Below are positions 37,077-46,874 of a DNA stretch of 46,874 nucleotides, piece by piece. The translations under genes were made by a program, and so were the position numbers. This stretch comes from Glomus cerebriforme. Lineage: Eukaryota; Glomeromycota; Glomeromycetes; Glomerales; Glomeraceae. How positions within the stretch are numbered: position 1 is the first letter of the stretch; every line of letters starts with the position of its first letter. Location of the stretch: assembly GCA_003550305.1 (NCBI GenBank), contig QKYT01000114.1, forward strand, positions 13,021 to 59,894. Direction: 5' to 3'. The notes beneath the pieces were generated by a model. That model had not been told where the DNA came from. It worked only from the letters and a program-made list of their open reading frames with translations, and did not search any database.

Positions 37077-38385
37077 CAGACAGATAACAAAATTATTTGA
37101 CCAGTTTATTTTGCGATGTTTATGTAAATCATCATGTGTTAATGTGATATAAATAACACATGATTTTATACTTATAGTTCCAATAAATAAGCTTTTAGCC
37201 TCTTGTTCTCTAGAATTTTCTAGAAAAATGAAACCACTTATCCCAAAAACTCGTAATGCTATCGTATATGGTCATAACTGCGAACAATCAAGTCATACCA
37301 TAGCTAAACGGTTGGGAGTGTGGAAAAATAACTGTTAATAACATACTCAAGCATTTTCATGAAACACATTCTTTAACACCTAAAAAGCAAACTGGTCATC
37401 CACTACTTCTTAATTCACAAGCTCAACAAGAACTTAAAGCTTTTGTTCAAGAAAATGGTGAAAATCACAGACTTTATTTAAAAAAGCTTGTAACTGTATG
37501 GATATCTCATACAAAGCAGCCTATTTCTGCTGCTACTATATGTCGTAATCTCAATAAAGTTAGACTTACTACTTGTATACCTTGCAAAAAGCCTGCAATG
37601 ACAGAGACATATCATCAGACTCATCTTGAATGGGCTCATGAACATGAAAATTGGGGAGCAAAAAAATGGAGAAGAGTACTTTTTTCAGACAAAAGTACTT
37701 TTACATAATTTCAACAAGGTCATTAGGGAAGGGTATGGCATGAACCTGGGGAATAATTAAATCCTGACTGTATTGCAGTTACTGTAAAACATAGTCTTAG
37801 CAGAATGTTTTGGGAGAGTTTTTGTTGGCATGGACTTGGAACAATTATTCCATTAAAAGGTTCTGCTACTGGCCAAACACATATTAAAATTATTAATGAT
37901 TATGTTGTGCCTACCTTACATGAGTATTTTCCAAGAGGTAATGGAATTTTTCAAGAGAATAATACCCTACCACACTGCTCAAAAGTTGCTGTAGCCATTC
38001 GCGAAAATGCCAAAATCAAGACGCTTGGTTGGCCGACTTAAAGTCCTGATCTAAACTTGATCGAGAACTTTTGGTCAGAGATGAAAGTAATGGTCCGCCA
38101 TCATACTCTACCACCGCCTAATCTTGAAGTACTTAAAAAGTATGTAAAGGAAGCATGGGAAGACATTCCTCTAAAGTATTATAAAAAATTAGTTGAAAGT
38201 ATGTCTCGGAGAATTGAGGCGGTTATTGATGCAAATGGCCATAGTATTAGTTATTAATTTTTTTTATAAATTAATAAATCAAGTCATAAATAAAAACATT
38301 TTGTTTTAATTTTTATTTTTATTATATTACATATATAAAATTATTTCGCTTTAAAAAGTGGCCGGATAATTTTGTTATCTGTCTG
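37077..38385 (+). mobile_element. Tc1/mariner-type DNA transposon, 1309 bp
   Basis: The terminal inverted repeats CAGACAGATAACAAAATTAT (37077-37096 and, reversed, 38366-38385) are identical over 20 bp and extend imperfectly. TA dinucleotides flank both ends (37075-37076 and 38386-38387), the target duplication expected for IS630-Tc1/mariner. It encodes one transposase frame, now broken (see the pseudogene). The intact ends suggest it could still be mobilised by a related transposase elsewhere, which is inference. Confidence 0.92.
37228..38257 (+). pseudogene. Broken Tc1/mariner transposase
   Basis: The frame starts at 37228 (MKPLIPKTRNAIVYGHNCE) with a helix-turn-helix start, shifts by one base near 37321, and then carries stops at 37706-37708, 37724-37726, 37754-37756 and 38039-38041. 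The catalytic triad is visible: Asp in FSDKSTF (37688-37690), then the second position in FQENNTLPH, where Asp is replaced by Glu, then the third acidic residue in SPDLNLIENFW (38063-38065). Three of the four stops fit Gln codons changed by C->T. It cannot make an active enzyme. Confidence 0.9.
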
Positions 38386-38387
38386 TA

Positions 38388-39081
38388 CTTTAATATCCAG
38401 AGATCAGAGAAAAAAAAAATGGATTAATAGTATGATCAATTCTTTGTTCATATTTGGCAATATTATTTTCAAAAGCCCTCAGTCTTATAAAATTTGATAT
38501 TACATTCCTTTCCCTTCTTATAACAAGAAAGGTGACTCAATTGTAGAACTTCAACCATATATAGAACTAGCTTTTTGTAGTACCCTTCCCTAATAATGTG
38601 GTAAAACATTTTTGGAACATATCTGGGACAATTAGAACATAGTATAGAATAATTTGGGATATAATATAGAACATTCTTAAAATGCTTGGGACATCAAAAA
38701 TTTCTAATACTGCCAGGCCTTCCTAATGGTCTTAAACCTTCTGTACCTTTATCTTTGACACCTCTTTTCTCTTATTATTTTAATTTTTCTCTCTCAGTAT
38801 TATATTTACTAAATGAAGTTAAAGTATCTAATATGGAGGTTTACATCTAAAAATTTTATGCCAACTCATTATACTGACTTACATTACTTGAACTAATGTT
38901 CTGATATTGTTTCTTCATCAGACAACTATACAGAATTATTCTCACTTATTTTAATACCAATCTCTCCTTATCCTTTTCAAGATAGTCTGTTTATTTAACA
39001 ATACATCAATGATCCAATTTTGCAACTTTTACTAAATGAAACATTAGATGCTTATCAATAATCTTTTGATATATAGTTTGA
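38388..39081. other. Likely decayed LINE sequence, no readable frame
   Basis: Located between the Tc1/mariner element and the readable LINE RNase H region. C/T-rich coding-like stretches are present (for example near 38715-38765), but stops interrupt every frame and no motif is identifiable. It is probably the eroded upstream part of the same LINE. Confidence 0.4.
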
Positions 39082-40690
39082 TATTTTTATAAATGGATCT
39101 TTATCCTTTTCTGAAAATTTAGCTAGAAATCCTAGGATGAGTGTAGGATGGATCAATAATAAGGATAATAATATACAGTTCTCTTGCAGTTTCTCTGATT
39201 GGTTATCTTTCACTCGTGCAGAATTATACATCATTTTCATCACCCTTTTTTTAGTTCCTTTACATTTAAGGATTAACATATTTATGGATAACCAAATGGC
39301 TATAGATATAATTCAATTTGTTTTAGATTTAATTAATATTAATATTAGAAAAATTTTTAATTTATTTAATAGATCTTTTGTGTTATGTATTTGTAGTTTA
39401 TTTCACAACAAGAACTTGAACTTCCATCTAGTTAAAGTCAAAGGGTATATTCCACTGGTCAAAAACTGATCTATCTTACAGATATCTTACAGATATCTTA
39501 TAAATATCGGGTACCCAAAATGCGTAAATTCTGCTATACATCGGGTACCCAATATGTATACTATAGAATTAAAAAATACAATTTATTAATTATCTCGCTA
39601 TCCAGTGATCATAAAAAGATGAAATATAGCTCATTCGATTCGCCTCACTGAGACGTATCGAATGGTACTAATTTCGCATTTCTAGGTGCGATAGATGCTG
39701 AGATATTCGATAAATCGTAAAAAAACAAATAAAAAATAACGATTTGTCAAATATCTCGACATCTATCACACCTAGAAATGCGATATTAGTACCATTCGAT
39801 ACGTCTCAATGAGGCGAATCGAATGAGCTATAGTTCATCTTTTTATGATCACTGGATAGCGAGATAATTAATAAATTGTATTTTTTAATTCTATAGTATA
39901 CATATTGGGTACCCGATGTATAGCAGAATTTACGCATTTTGGGTACCCGATATTTATAAGATATCTGTAAGATATCTGTAAGATAGATCAGTTTTTGACC
40001 AGTGGAATATACCGGGTAATAAATTAGCAGATCAACTGGCAAAAAAAAGAGGTTTCTAATTCACATTACATAGGAAGCTATCAAGTATATGACTTTCATT
40101 ATTTTAAATATTAAGTAGTTTAGAAGTTCACTTCAGTTGAACAATCGATCAGATCATTCATTAGAATGCTTTATAATGCTTAAATAGCTGCAAAATAGTC
40201 TACTACATATTACAACTATAATCTTTATGACTTTACATATACCTTTGCCAATTGGGATTCATTATGGTCCACTTTTTACATGAGAAACAATTCTTTATGT
40301 TTCTATTTCTCGATTTATGATAGTTTTGTTAAATATTCCAAGCTTCTGATACTTTCACTTCTAACTCTTAATGTCATGAAGGAATATCATCTATACAAAT
40401 TCATTTTAGATCGATGCTTTTTCTGTGATAATATGCAAAAAACCCTCTTCCATCTTACTTGGTATCCAAACTTAAGTATTAAATAGATGGAAGTGGAAAC
40501 TAAAGCTTTAGAGAATTTGCATCTTTTTATCAACAATTGAAAGCTATTTGAAAATGATGATATAGAGTCCAAGCTCATGTATAACTTCACATTCTTTTTA
40601 CAGAATTTTTTTTCCAAGAAAACAAGAATAAATAACAAAGAAAGAGACATATTGATATTTCTTACTTTGAAGTTTATTTACTTTAAAAGT
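39082..40690 (+). pseudogene. LINE retrotransposon remnant (RNase H and C-terminal region)
   Basis: An RNase H-like domain is readable in one frame: DIFINGSL (canonical DxYTDGS, the first Asp changed to Asn), STRAEL-type box as FTRAELYIIF, INIFMDNQMAIDII (second Asp kept), and NLNFHLVKVKGYIP. The frame is cut at 39450 by the hairpin element and resumes after it as PGNKLADQLAKKRGF. Farther on, CFFCDNMQKTLFHLTWYP (around 40411-40475) matches the Cys-x2-Cys...ETLxHLxxxCP block that ends such LINE ORF2 proteins. Stops are scattered throughout. The rest of the element, including the reverse transcriptase, is not recognisable here. Confidence 0.72.
39451..40006. mobile_element. 556-bp near-perfect hairpin element inserted in LINE
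   Basis: Left arm about 39451-39715 and right arm about 39742-40006 are near-exact reverse complements, ending TCCACTGGTCAAAAACTGAT. They differ by only a few substitutions, and a loop of about 25 bases separates them. The arms contain GGGTACCC twice each and a GTCTCA(A/C)TGAG(A/G)C-like core. ATAT flanks both ends (39447-39450, 40007-40010). Removing the element and one ATAT rejoins the LINE RNase H frame (KGYIPGN). No protein is encoded; the arms look like a non-autonomous fold-back (giant MITE). Confidence 0.9.
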
Positions 40691-40878
40691 GCCTTTAACA
40701 AACTTTTTCATATCACCCATTTAAAAAAAGTCACTTTATAAGTCCTTGATAAGTTATCCACTTTTATCATTTAAGATTCTAAGTGTTCCATTAATATATA
40801 TGGCTCTCTAAAAATTAATTATTCAAAAAATGGGAAGCTATACTGAATGAAACTACTTAGAAGAAACTTGGATTCCTT
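40691..40878. other. AT-rich spacer
   Basis: Nothing recognised; it continues from the LINE remnant to the small TTAA-flanked element. Confidence 0.4.
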
Positions 40879-40991
40879 AATATGCAGTAACTGCATATTA
40901 ACTACTATTAGGTTACAATAAAGCTACTACTAGGTATAGTAGTAACTATATAGTTAATATGCAGTTGCTTTGCAGTTACTGCATATTAACA
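40879..40991. mobile_element. TTAA-flanked MITE, 113 bp
   Basis: TTAATATGCAGTAACTGCA (40879-40897) and its exact reverse complement (40973-40991) form the ends, each beginning with TTAA. Internal copies of TATGCAGT produce further palindromes on the right side. TTAA target duplications are characteristic of piggyBac-type elements, so a piggyBac-derived MITE is plausible. No coding sequence. Confidence 0.7.
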
Positions 40992-42454
40992 GTTAAGGAA
41001 ATCATGTTTCTGTAATATATGATACCTGACTTTTCAATTGCTTCTAATGATCAATTTACACTTCCTTACAATAAAAAGATTTACCATTATATAAGAGAGA
41101 CTGCTATATATGAATTTGATCATCTTATTAAAAATCTTACTTCATGTAAACTTTGTGCTAAACTAGATAGATAAAGAATTTAAGTCAGGTTATTAATGTA
41201 GATTATAAAGTAGGGGATACTGTGGTAAAAAAAGTTTCTAAGGTTTCAAAATTAATAAATGGATTATATAATAGTTTATTCTATAAAAATTTAGATTTAA
41301 ATTTAGATTTAAATAATAATAGTGTAAAATTATATAATAGACTAGTTAATTTTTTCAATTCATCACAGGTATAGGGTTAAAAGGTATTTAATTAAGTATA
41401 AGAACCTAATGCTAATAGCTGTTAGTAATAACAGCCATCTTTACAAATCCTCACCTTATGTGACAAGTTATACTTTTTTAAATTAAAGAGTATATTCATG
41501 ATTTATCTTTATATAGTTATATATTCTTTAGAAATTTCTATAATTATAATAAACTTGATTAACTTGTCAAAAAAAAAAAATTTTTTAACTAATTCAATAC
41601 ATTTAATACAAATATAATTTTTTTTATCTTTGAAGTTATTTAAGAATATAGTTTTTTTTTTGAATTTTCTATCAAATTCATCAAATTCAAATATTTTTTA
41701 TTAAAATTTTCTTTGAAAAACTATTAATATATGGAAAAAAGATCAATTACAAATGTTAATTAATAAATGAAAAGAAGCAAATATATATTATCATTCTCTT
41801 AAACTAAGAGAAAAAATTTTTATTTTACAAGTAAGATTTAATACAAGTTATTCAAACATACTGTTAGTGAAAAATTTTAAGATCTAGTATGAAACTTCAA
41901 TGTAAATAAAATATTCATTAACTTCTATAACTTATTATCTCTTAGCTATAAATAATTAATCTTAAATCTTAACTATTATTTTATTAGTTAATGAATAATT
42001 TCATAAAAAGAAATGGAAGAAGAATTATAAAGCTTAGTAAGAAATATTACAAAAAGTTTTTAAGCATATTTTGAAAGAAATCAGATAAATATTATCAATT
42101 TTACTATGCCTTATAAAAATCAGATACTGTATTTCAGTATACAGTATATACTTAAAAACAGTATGCAAAATATACTGAAATATAATATATTTAATATAAT
42201 ATAATATACTTCATACTATTGTACAAAATATAGTATATTTACAGTATACTTTATAAATTATAATATTGCATATAGAAATATAGTATATTTACAATATACT
42301 TTATAAATTATAATATTGTATATAGAAATATAGTATATTTATAGTATCTCAATTTTTTATAGAGATAATGTAAAGCAGGATGCTAGGATCAACCAATTCA
42401 GGTAATTTCTATGCAGGAAGTCATAAAGATTGCTCCTATTAACTTGTCTTTATC
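40992..42454. other. AT-rich region with short coding-like fragments
   Basis: A readable fragment near 41055-41160 (IRETAIYEFDHLIKNLTSCK LCAKLDR in one frame) may be part of an old element, but no family is recognised. The 50-bp tandem repeat at 42231-42346 is listed separately. Otherwise the region is noncoding. Confidence 0.35.
42231..42346. repeat. 50-bp tandem repeat, 2.3 copies
   Basis: The string TAGTATATTT begins at 42231, 42281 and 42331, with the following 50 bases (ACAGTATACTTTATAAATTA and ATAATATTGCATATAGAAAT) nearly identical between copies 1 and 2. TAGTATA/CAGTATA motifs continue upstream to about 42120 in both orientations. Confidence 0.8.
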
Positions 42455-42990
42455 TTTACTTCTAAAAATAATACAAAATATTCTAAGATCACTCCTAATA
42501 ATATTTTTATTTCCATTCCTATAGACACTTCATTCTTTAATGATCCACTCATTAAAAAAAATTAAAAAATAAAGAGAAAACTGAAGGCAAAATATAAAGA
42601 TGTCTTTTCTCTTTTTTTCTTTTCCTCAGTTCTTATTAATATATTAATAGACTTGAAAACTACTTCCATTCCTTCAGAAAATTCTTTCTTTAAAAATAAT
42701 AAGAAATAGTTATCTCCTTCAATTCCATAAGAGATAATTGACTTTACTTTTAATGAGATCATATTAGAGTCATTTAATATGATCATTAACAAATTATCTT
42801 CCATTCACTTATCTGATATAACATCAGTTTTACAAACTGTCTTCTATTTCTATTCTGACTTATTTCACAATAATTTTAGATAAAGCATCACACTTTCAAG
42901 TTATAGTTATTTCAATTTAATTGGCAAATTCAAAATCCAAAATTCCATAATTGTAATTAATTATGTAATTCCATAATTAATTACATTTTA
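42455..42990 (+). pseudogene. Decayed reading frame of unknown transposon gene, part 1
   Basis: One frame reads through about 175 codons with only four stops (TAA or TAG), for example NNIFISIPIDTSFFNDPLIK, LKAKYKDVFSLFFFSSVLIN, KTTSIPSENSFFKNN and SSIHLSDITSVLQTVFYFYS. That is far fewer than expected in such AT-rich DNA, which suggests an eroded gene. I do not recognise the family; a LINE or related ORF is possible. A repeat cluster interrupts it to the right. Confidence 0.45.
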
Positions 42991-43600
42991 TGTAACAATG
43001 TGAAATTAACATTTGCTCATGATCTAGTAATCCGATTTTATTGAATTTACCACCATTAAATTTGTCTCATTGAGACGAATCTAATGATATATATTTCATT
43101 TTTCTAGCTTCGATATTGATGAAGTTAAAATACTATAAATTATTGAAGTCAAAGCAAGATCTAATGATTAGATTTAAATGAATTTGCCACTATTCGATTT
43201 GTCATAATAAGACGATTCTAATAGCGGTAAGATCATATTTCTAGTATTAATATTGACAAAGTTATGATACTATAAATATTTAATAATTATTGATATCAGA
43301 ACACGATCTAGTAATTGAAATTAAATAATCTCAACACCATTAGAATCGTTATACCGAGATGAATCGAATGGTGGTAAGATCATCCAAAACAGATCACTAG
43401 ATGCTAAGTTATTATTTATTAAATTTTTTAAATATAATTCAGCCAAAATTAAGGTTAATTCTGGCCAAATATTTTCGTAATATGAAATTAATTATGGAAC
43501 CTGAAATTAATTACAGAATTCAGAATTTTTTTGATGAATTACTTAATAATTACAAAATTACATAATTACAGATTTCCATAATACTAAAATAATTTTGGCT
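42945..43600. repeat. Repeat cluster with GTCTCATTGAGAC cores
   Basis: Two to three diverged tandem units start with GATCTARTAAT at 43021, 43157 and 43305. Each unit carries an inverted core like ATTTGTCTCATTGAGACGAAT and ends near TTTCTAG plus an ATTGATxxxGTTA-type segment. The cluster is flanked by AATTAATTAC/ATTAATTATGGAA strings in opposite orientations (about 42945-42985 and 43490-43600), which may be worn terminal repeats. The GTCTCA-TGAG core is shared with the hairpin element at 39451-40006. Confidence 0.6.
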
Positions 43601-43639
43601 ACAACTATATTTCAAGCGATTACTTTTAAACTCATATTT

Positions 43640-44290
43640 AACACTAAAGTCACTTTACAAAAATCACAAATTATTATCCAATAAAATTCTAATATTAAAA
43701 AAATTAAGGTTATTAAACATAAGAGGAAATATTTAAAGAGTATCAAAGCTGAAGAACAATCTTCAAATCATTCATAACATATACTATCTCTCTGCTAGAT
43801 TATATCTATGATGGTTTTATAATAGTAGATGACATCAAATAAAATTCTTTTATCACTAACTAAGAAGAACTTCTAGCTTTTATTGAATTATTCATGAGAT
43901 AATTTGAGCATTTCATCAGTATCAATTTTTGCAATACAGAAAACATTCTTTTTGCAAATTCTTTAAGCATTAAGGATTACTTAAAGCTGCTAATTTCTTC
44001 AAAAATGATAATTATAATAGAAAAATAAAGTTAATTTTAAAACTTACTACAGATTAGGCAGAAAAAAAATATCTTTTAGAATTTAAAATTCTTAACTTAC
44101 CTGTAGCTATTGATTTAAATGACATTAAATAAGCCATTAGAAATTTACTTAAAAGTAAAACTTTTTATTTAAGATATCTTTTAAAATGCATTAATGATCT
44201 TAAGACTCAGTTAAAAGATGTTCTTTTTACCATAATCAGTAGCAGAACTTGCAATATATTAAAATAAATATAGATTTACCCTAATTTTTT
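43640..44290 (+). pseudogene. Decayed reading frame of unknown transposon gene, part 2
   Basis: Readable fragments include YDGFIIVDDIK and EELLAFIELFMR (about 43810-43900), YLLEFKILNLPVAIDLNDIK (about 44070-44130) and TFYLRYLLKCINDLKTQLKD followed by VLFTIISSRTCNIL (44160-44265). The frame changes and stops show decay. It may be the continuation of 42455-42990 beyond the inserted repeat cluster. I do not know the family; a LINE ORF1 is a possibility based only on resemblance of style. Confidence 0.42.
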
Positions 44291-45646
44291 TTAAAAAATC
44301 AGATATTAAGATCAAAAATAAATATATAAGTAAATTTAATGGCTTTAATTCCTTTCATAGTCTCTTATATATTAAAGTCAAATTTGATAACATTATTAAT
44401 TTGAAAAATATATATTGATAAGATGATAATATATAGAATTTATAAAGATAAATTAATTATCTTCTTCGATATGTAAATAAGTTCCTTCTTCTTTTACGAT
44501 CATGATATGTTTCTAAAAAAATAAATTGATTTAGAATATGATATTATAAATGCAAATATTAATTATAAAGTTTTTATTATAATTATTCCATTTTTCCCAA
44601 AATCTAGTTCTAAATAGGGTGTAATATCTTTCTTCTTCACGTGTCCATAAACCTCAACTAGGAACTTTATTACGATAAAGAACAAAGTTCTAAATATTAA
44701 ATAATTGGTCAATTAGAAGCATTTGAAACATAATAAACATGATCTAGTAATAGTTAAATATTTATGTAGTTCCTAATGAAGTTACTTTACTTTTGGCTAT
44801 ACCATTGACTGGTAAATTTTAAAGTATTAAAATAACAGTTTATTCTGATTCAAATAAATGAATTAGTTAAATTAAAAGTTCTATTTATTAAAGCATATTA
44901 AACAAATATTATAAATATGAACTTTCAGGTAATAGAACTCCAAAATTCTTGGCGACTCCTGACTCCTCCTATATATTAAATGATATTCATTATTCCTTCT
45001 CCTCTTTTGTCAAATTAAAAAATCAGTATGGGATTTGTGCCATTGGATAGATTTAATATAGTATGAATAATATGGCATATTTAGAATTTTATATTAAAAA
45101 AAATTATTAAAAAAGATTTCTTAGTAGTAAAAAGTAAATTGAATTATAAAAAAAATATTCATTTATAAATAAAATTTGAATAATTACTTTTTATATCAAT
45201 TTTGATTTTCTTTTTAATTAAAAATGATTAAAATATTGATTTATTTTTAAAATTATTAAAAGTTTTACAACACATTTTTGATTGTTTTTAATATGATGTA
45301 TATTATCCTTAAAATAAAATCTAATAATTTATTTTTATTGTTCCATTAATATTATTAAAAAATTTTTAAGTACATCCTATTATTATTAATTATTACTCAC
45401 ATGATAAAATTAAAATAACTTTTTTTCACCATACATATATTTAACACAAATAATAAATTTTGCCCAAAATTAACAAATTTTTACCAGAATTATTAACACA
45501 AATTGAACACAAATTGAACCTAAATTGAACCCAAATTTAATTATGTCACACTTATAATTTTTAAAAAATTAAAATTTTATTGATTTATTTTTGTTTATTT
45601 AATTATAAAAATTAATGTCAATTTATTATTTATCATTCTAATACAT
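44291..45646. other. AT-rich, nothing recognised except a 13-bp minor repeat
   Basis: At about 45488-45535 a short motif (ACACAAATTGA or AACCTAAATTGA) is repeated four times. No gene, transposon or RNA is recognised in the remainder. Confidence 0.45.
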
Positions 45647-46270
45647 TTAAGTACCTAATACATTATCAGGAGTGGTTTCAAGATCAAATTCATTTAAACT
45701 ATAATCAATAATAATTAGATGGAAATCAATAACAACATTTACATTAATTTTAAGTAATTTTTTTAACTCTGAATCATTTACATTGATCCATTTTTCAATT
45801 TTCGTATTTCTTGTATCTGAAGTATTTTCTTCATTATCATTATCATCATCATCATCATCATCAGAAAAATTACCATCTTTGTTCTCATCTGAATTAATAA
45901 AATCATTTTTTGCTTTTTCAGCACTAGATGATGCTTGTTATAAAGATTAAAAAGCATCTTCTGATAAAACTGTATAGGCATATTTTAATTCCTTTTGAAC
46001 ATTCATGATGTAATATGTATAAAGTTTAGCTAGAGCTTTTAACTTTTCAACTTTTAATCTATTTACATTTAAAATATTATTAATATTAAATACAATATAC
46101 TTATATTAATATTATTAAGAAAATAATTGTTTAAAATTTACTTGGTATGTCTTTTATTGGTATACTAATTCAATATTGAAAAAACTCTCTCACATTCTAT
46201 GTTATGTGACATAATAGATAATATTTTTAAGCTAACTTCTGTATATGATTTTCTTCATCTGCCACAAGAT
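45647..46270 (-). pseudogene. Decayed hAT transposase C-terminus
   Basis: Near 46165-46230 the minus strand encodes ILSIMSHNIECERVFSILN, then a TAG where Trp is expected, then YTNKRHTK. This matches the hAT C-terminal dimerisation motif (xCERxFSxLxWxxxKRRT). Farther along, 46006-45647 encodes MNVQKELKYAYTVLSEDAF, two TAA stops, an acidic run of seven Asp and then IEKWINVNDSELKKLLKINV. The frame ends at a stop at 45647. The stop positions fit Trp or Gln codons altered by G->A or C->T. No terminal repeats could be assigned. Confidence 0.65.
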
Positions 46271-46874
46271 TGCACATACGTCACTAGGTAATGACTAAGG
46301 TTACCTGCTAAAATTAAGAGGTTTAAGCAAGTTAATGAAATGGCAAAAAGCAAAACTTTGCCAAAACTATATTAAAGTCTTATTAAAAAGTTAGCAAAAC
46401 TCTGCCAAAAGATGAAACTTGTCAAAACTTATTATGAATGCTAAAACTGCTGAAACTTTACCAAAACTATAATAAAGTTATAGTAAAATTTTGCTAAAAC
46501 TAATCATAGGATTTGAAAAGGTTTAGGCAGATAACTATAGTGATAATATTATCATGATCACTAAAAAGATAATCAAATTCAATTTCTTTCAAATAAAAAA
46601 ACTGAATTTGGGAAACTAATTGAGCAGAAGAATTTTCTTTACCACCCATATTGATCCAAATTTTCATGGCCAAAAGATATATATTGTAAAAAATAATTGG
46701 ATGTAATCCTTTTTCTAAATAATATAAAGAAGTTAATTCTTAATGCATTTTAATTCAAGAAAATTAAAAAAATTTACCTCTGTATAGTGGATGAAATAAG
46801 TATGCTAAAATATATAAATTAATATTAAATTGTTGCTAATGCTTATTAAAAAGAGGTATATAGATAAACTGTAC
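46271..46874. other. AT-rich right flank with dispersed repeat copy
   Basis: The part at 46340-46470 contains AAAACTATATTAAAGTCTTA and related strings that recur at about 35225-35360. No coding sequence is identifiable. The window ends inside this stretch. Confidence 0.45.

Noticed and set aside
42562..42804. 80-aa ORF on the minus strand
   Set aside because: It is the shadow of the more convincing decayed plus-strand frame at 42455-42990.
45778..45981. 67-aa ORF with a Met run on the minus strand
   Set aside because: The Met run is a frame-shifted reading of the GAT repeat that encodes the Asp run of the hAT remnant.

Overview
This window looks like a nuclear contig from an arbuscular mycorrhizal fungus of the Rhizophagus type (Glomeromycotina). 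The DNA is very AT-rich. Genes carry many short introns of about 60-110 nt with GTATGT/GTAAGT donors. The gene set is fungal: MATH-BTB, F-box/LRR-like and Sel1-repeat proteins, eL33, an Mgr3-like TPR protein and a P5B ATPase. The right third is a graveyard of decayed transposons. The genus is inferred from style and gene content, not proven.

Layout. Bases 1-3740 are gene-free and hold a 173-bp tandem repeat interrupted by a MITE-like element. Bases 3741-32124 are gene-dense, with 13 genes on alternating strands: a disordered Ser-rich protein (-), a Ctp1/CtIP/Sae2 DNA-end-resection protein (-), PCNA (-), a MATH-BTB protein (+), ribosomal protein eL33 (-), a 92-aa single-membrane-span protein with an 8-nt exon (+), a 24-exon P5B ATPase (-), HMG-CoA lyase (+), exosome subunit Mtr3 (-), an Mgr3-like mitochondrial TPR protein (+), an F-box protein (+), MOZART1 (-) and a Sel1-repeat protein (+). 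For 12 of the 13, exon models were joined by hand so that splice phases agree and the frame stays open from ATG to stop; the F-box gene is read as a single exon. An 80-base N gap (29923-30002) lies just upstream of the Sel1-repeat gene.

From 32125 to 46874 I see no intact gene. Recognisable remains are a MULE/FAR1-like transposase (about 35590-36140), a TA-flanked fold-back MITE, a 1.3-kb Tc1/mariner element with perfect 20-bp ends but a broken transposase, a LINE RNase H region split by a 556-bp near-perfect hairpin element, a TTAA-flanked MITE, an unidentified decayed reading frame interrupted by a repeat cluster, and a hAT transposase C-terminus. Many defects are stops or substitutions that single C->T or G->A changes would explain.

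Functionally the genes are mostly housekeeping. PCNA and Ctp1 (replication and double-strand-break repair) are neighbours. HMG-CoA lyase and the Mgr3-like protein point to mitochondria. MZT1 recruits gamma-tubulin complexes, and Mtr3 belongs to the RNA exosome. Several pairs are head-to-head with short shared promoters (eL33 and the 92-aa gene; Mtr3 and the TPR gene). The most unusual things are the giant hairpin in the LINE, three interleaved exact inverted repeats in the P5B/HMG-CoA lyase promoter, and a recurring promoter-proximal motif (TAATGCCGGCCAAAAGTCAC) at four places. No tRNA, rRNA or CRISPR array was seen.
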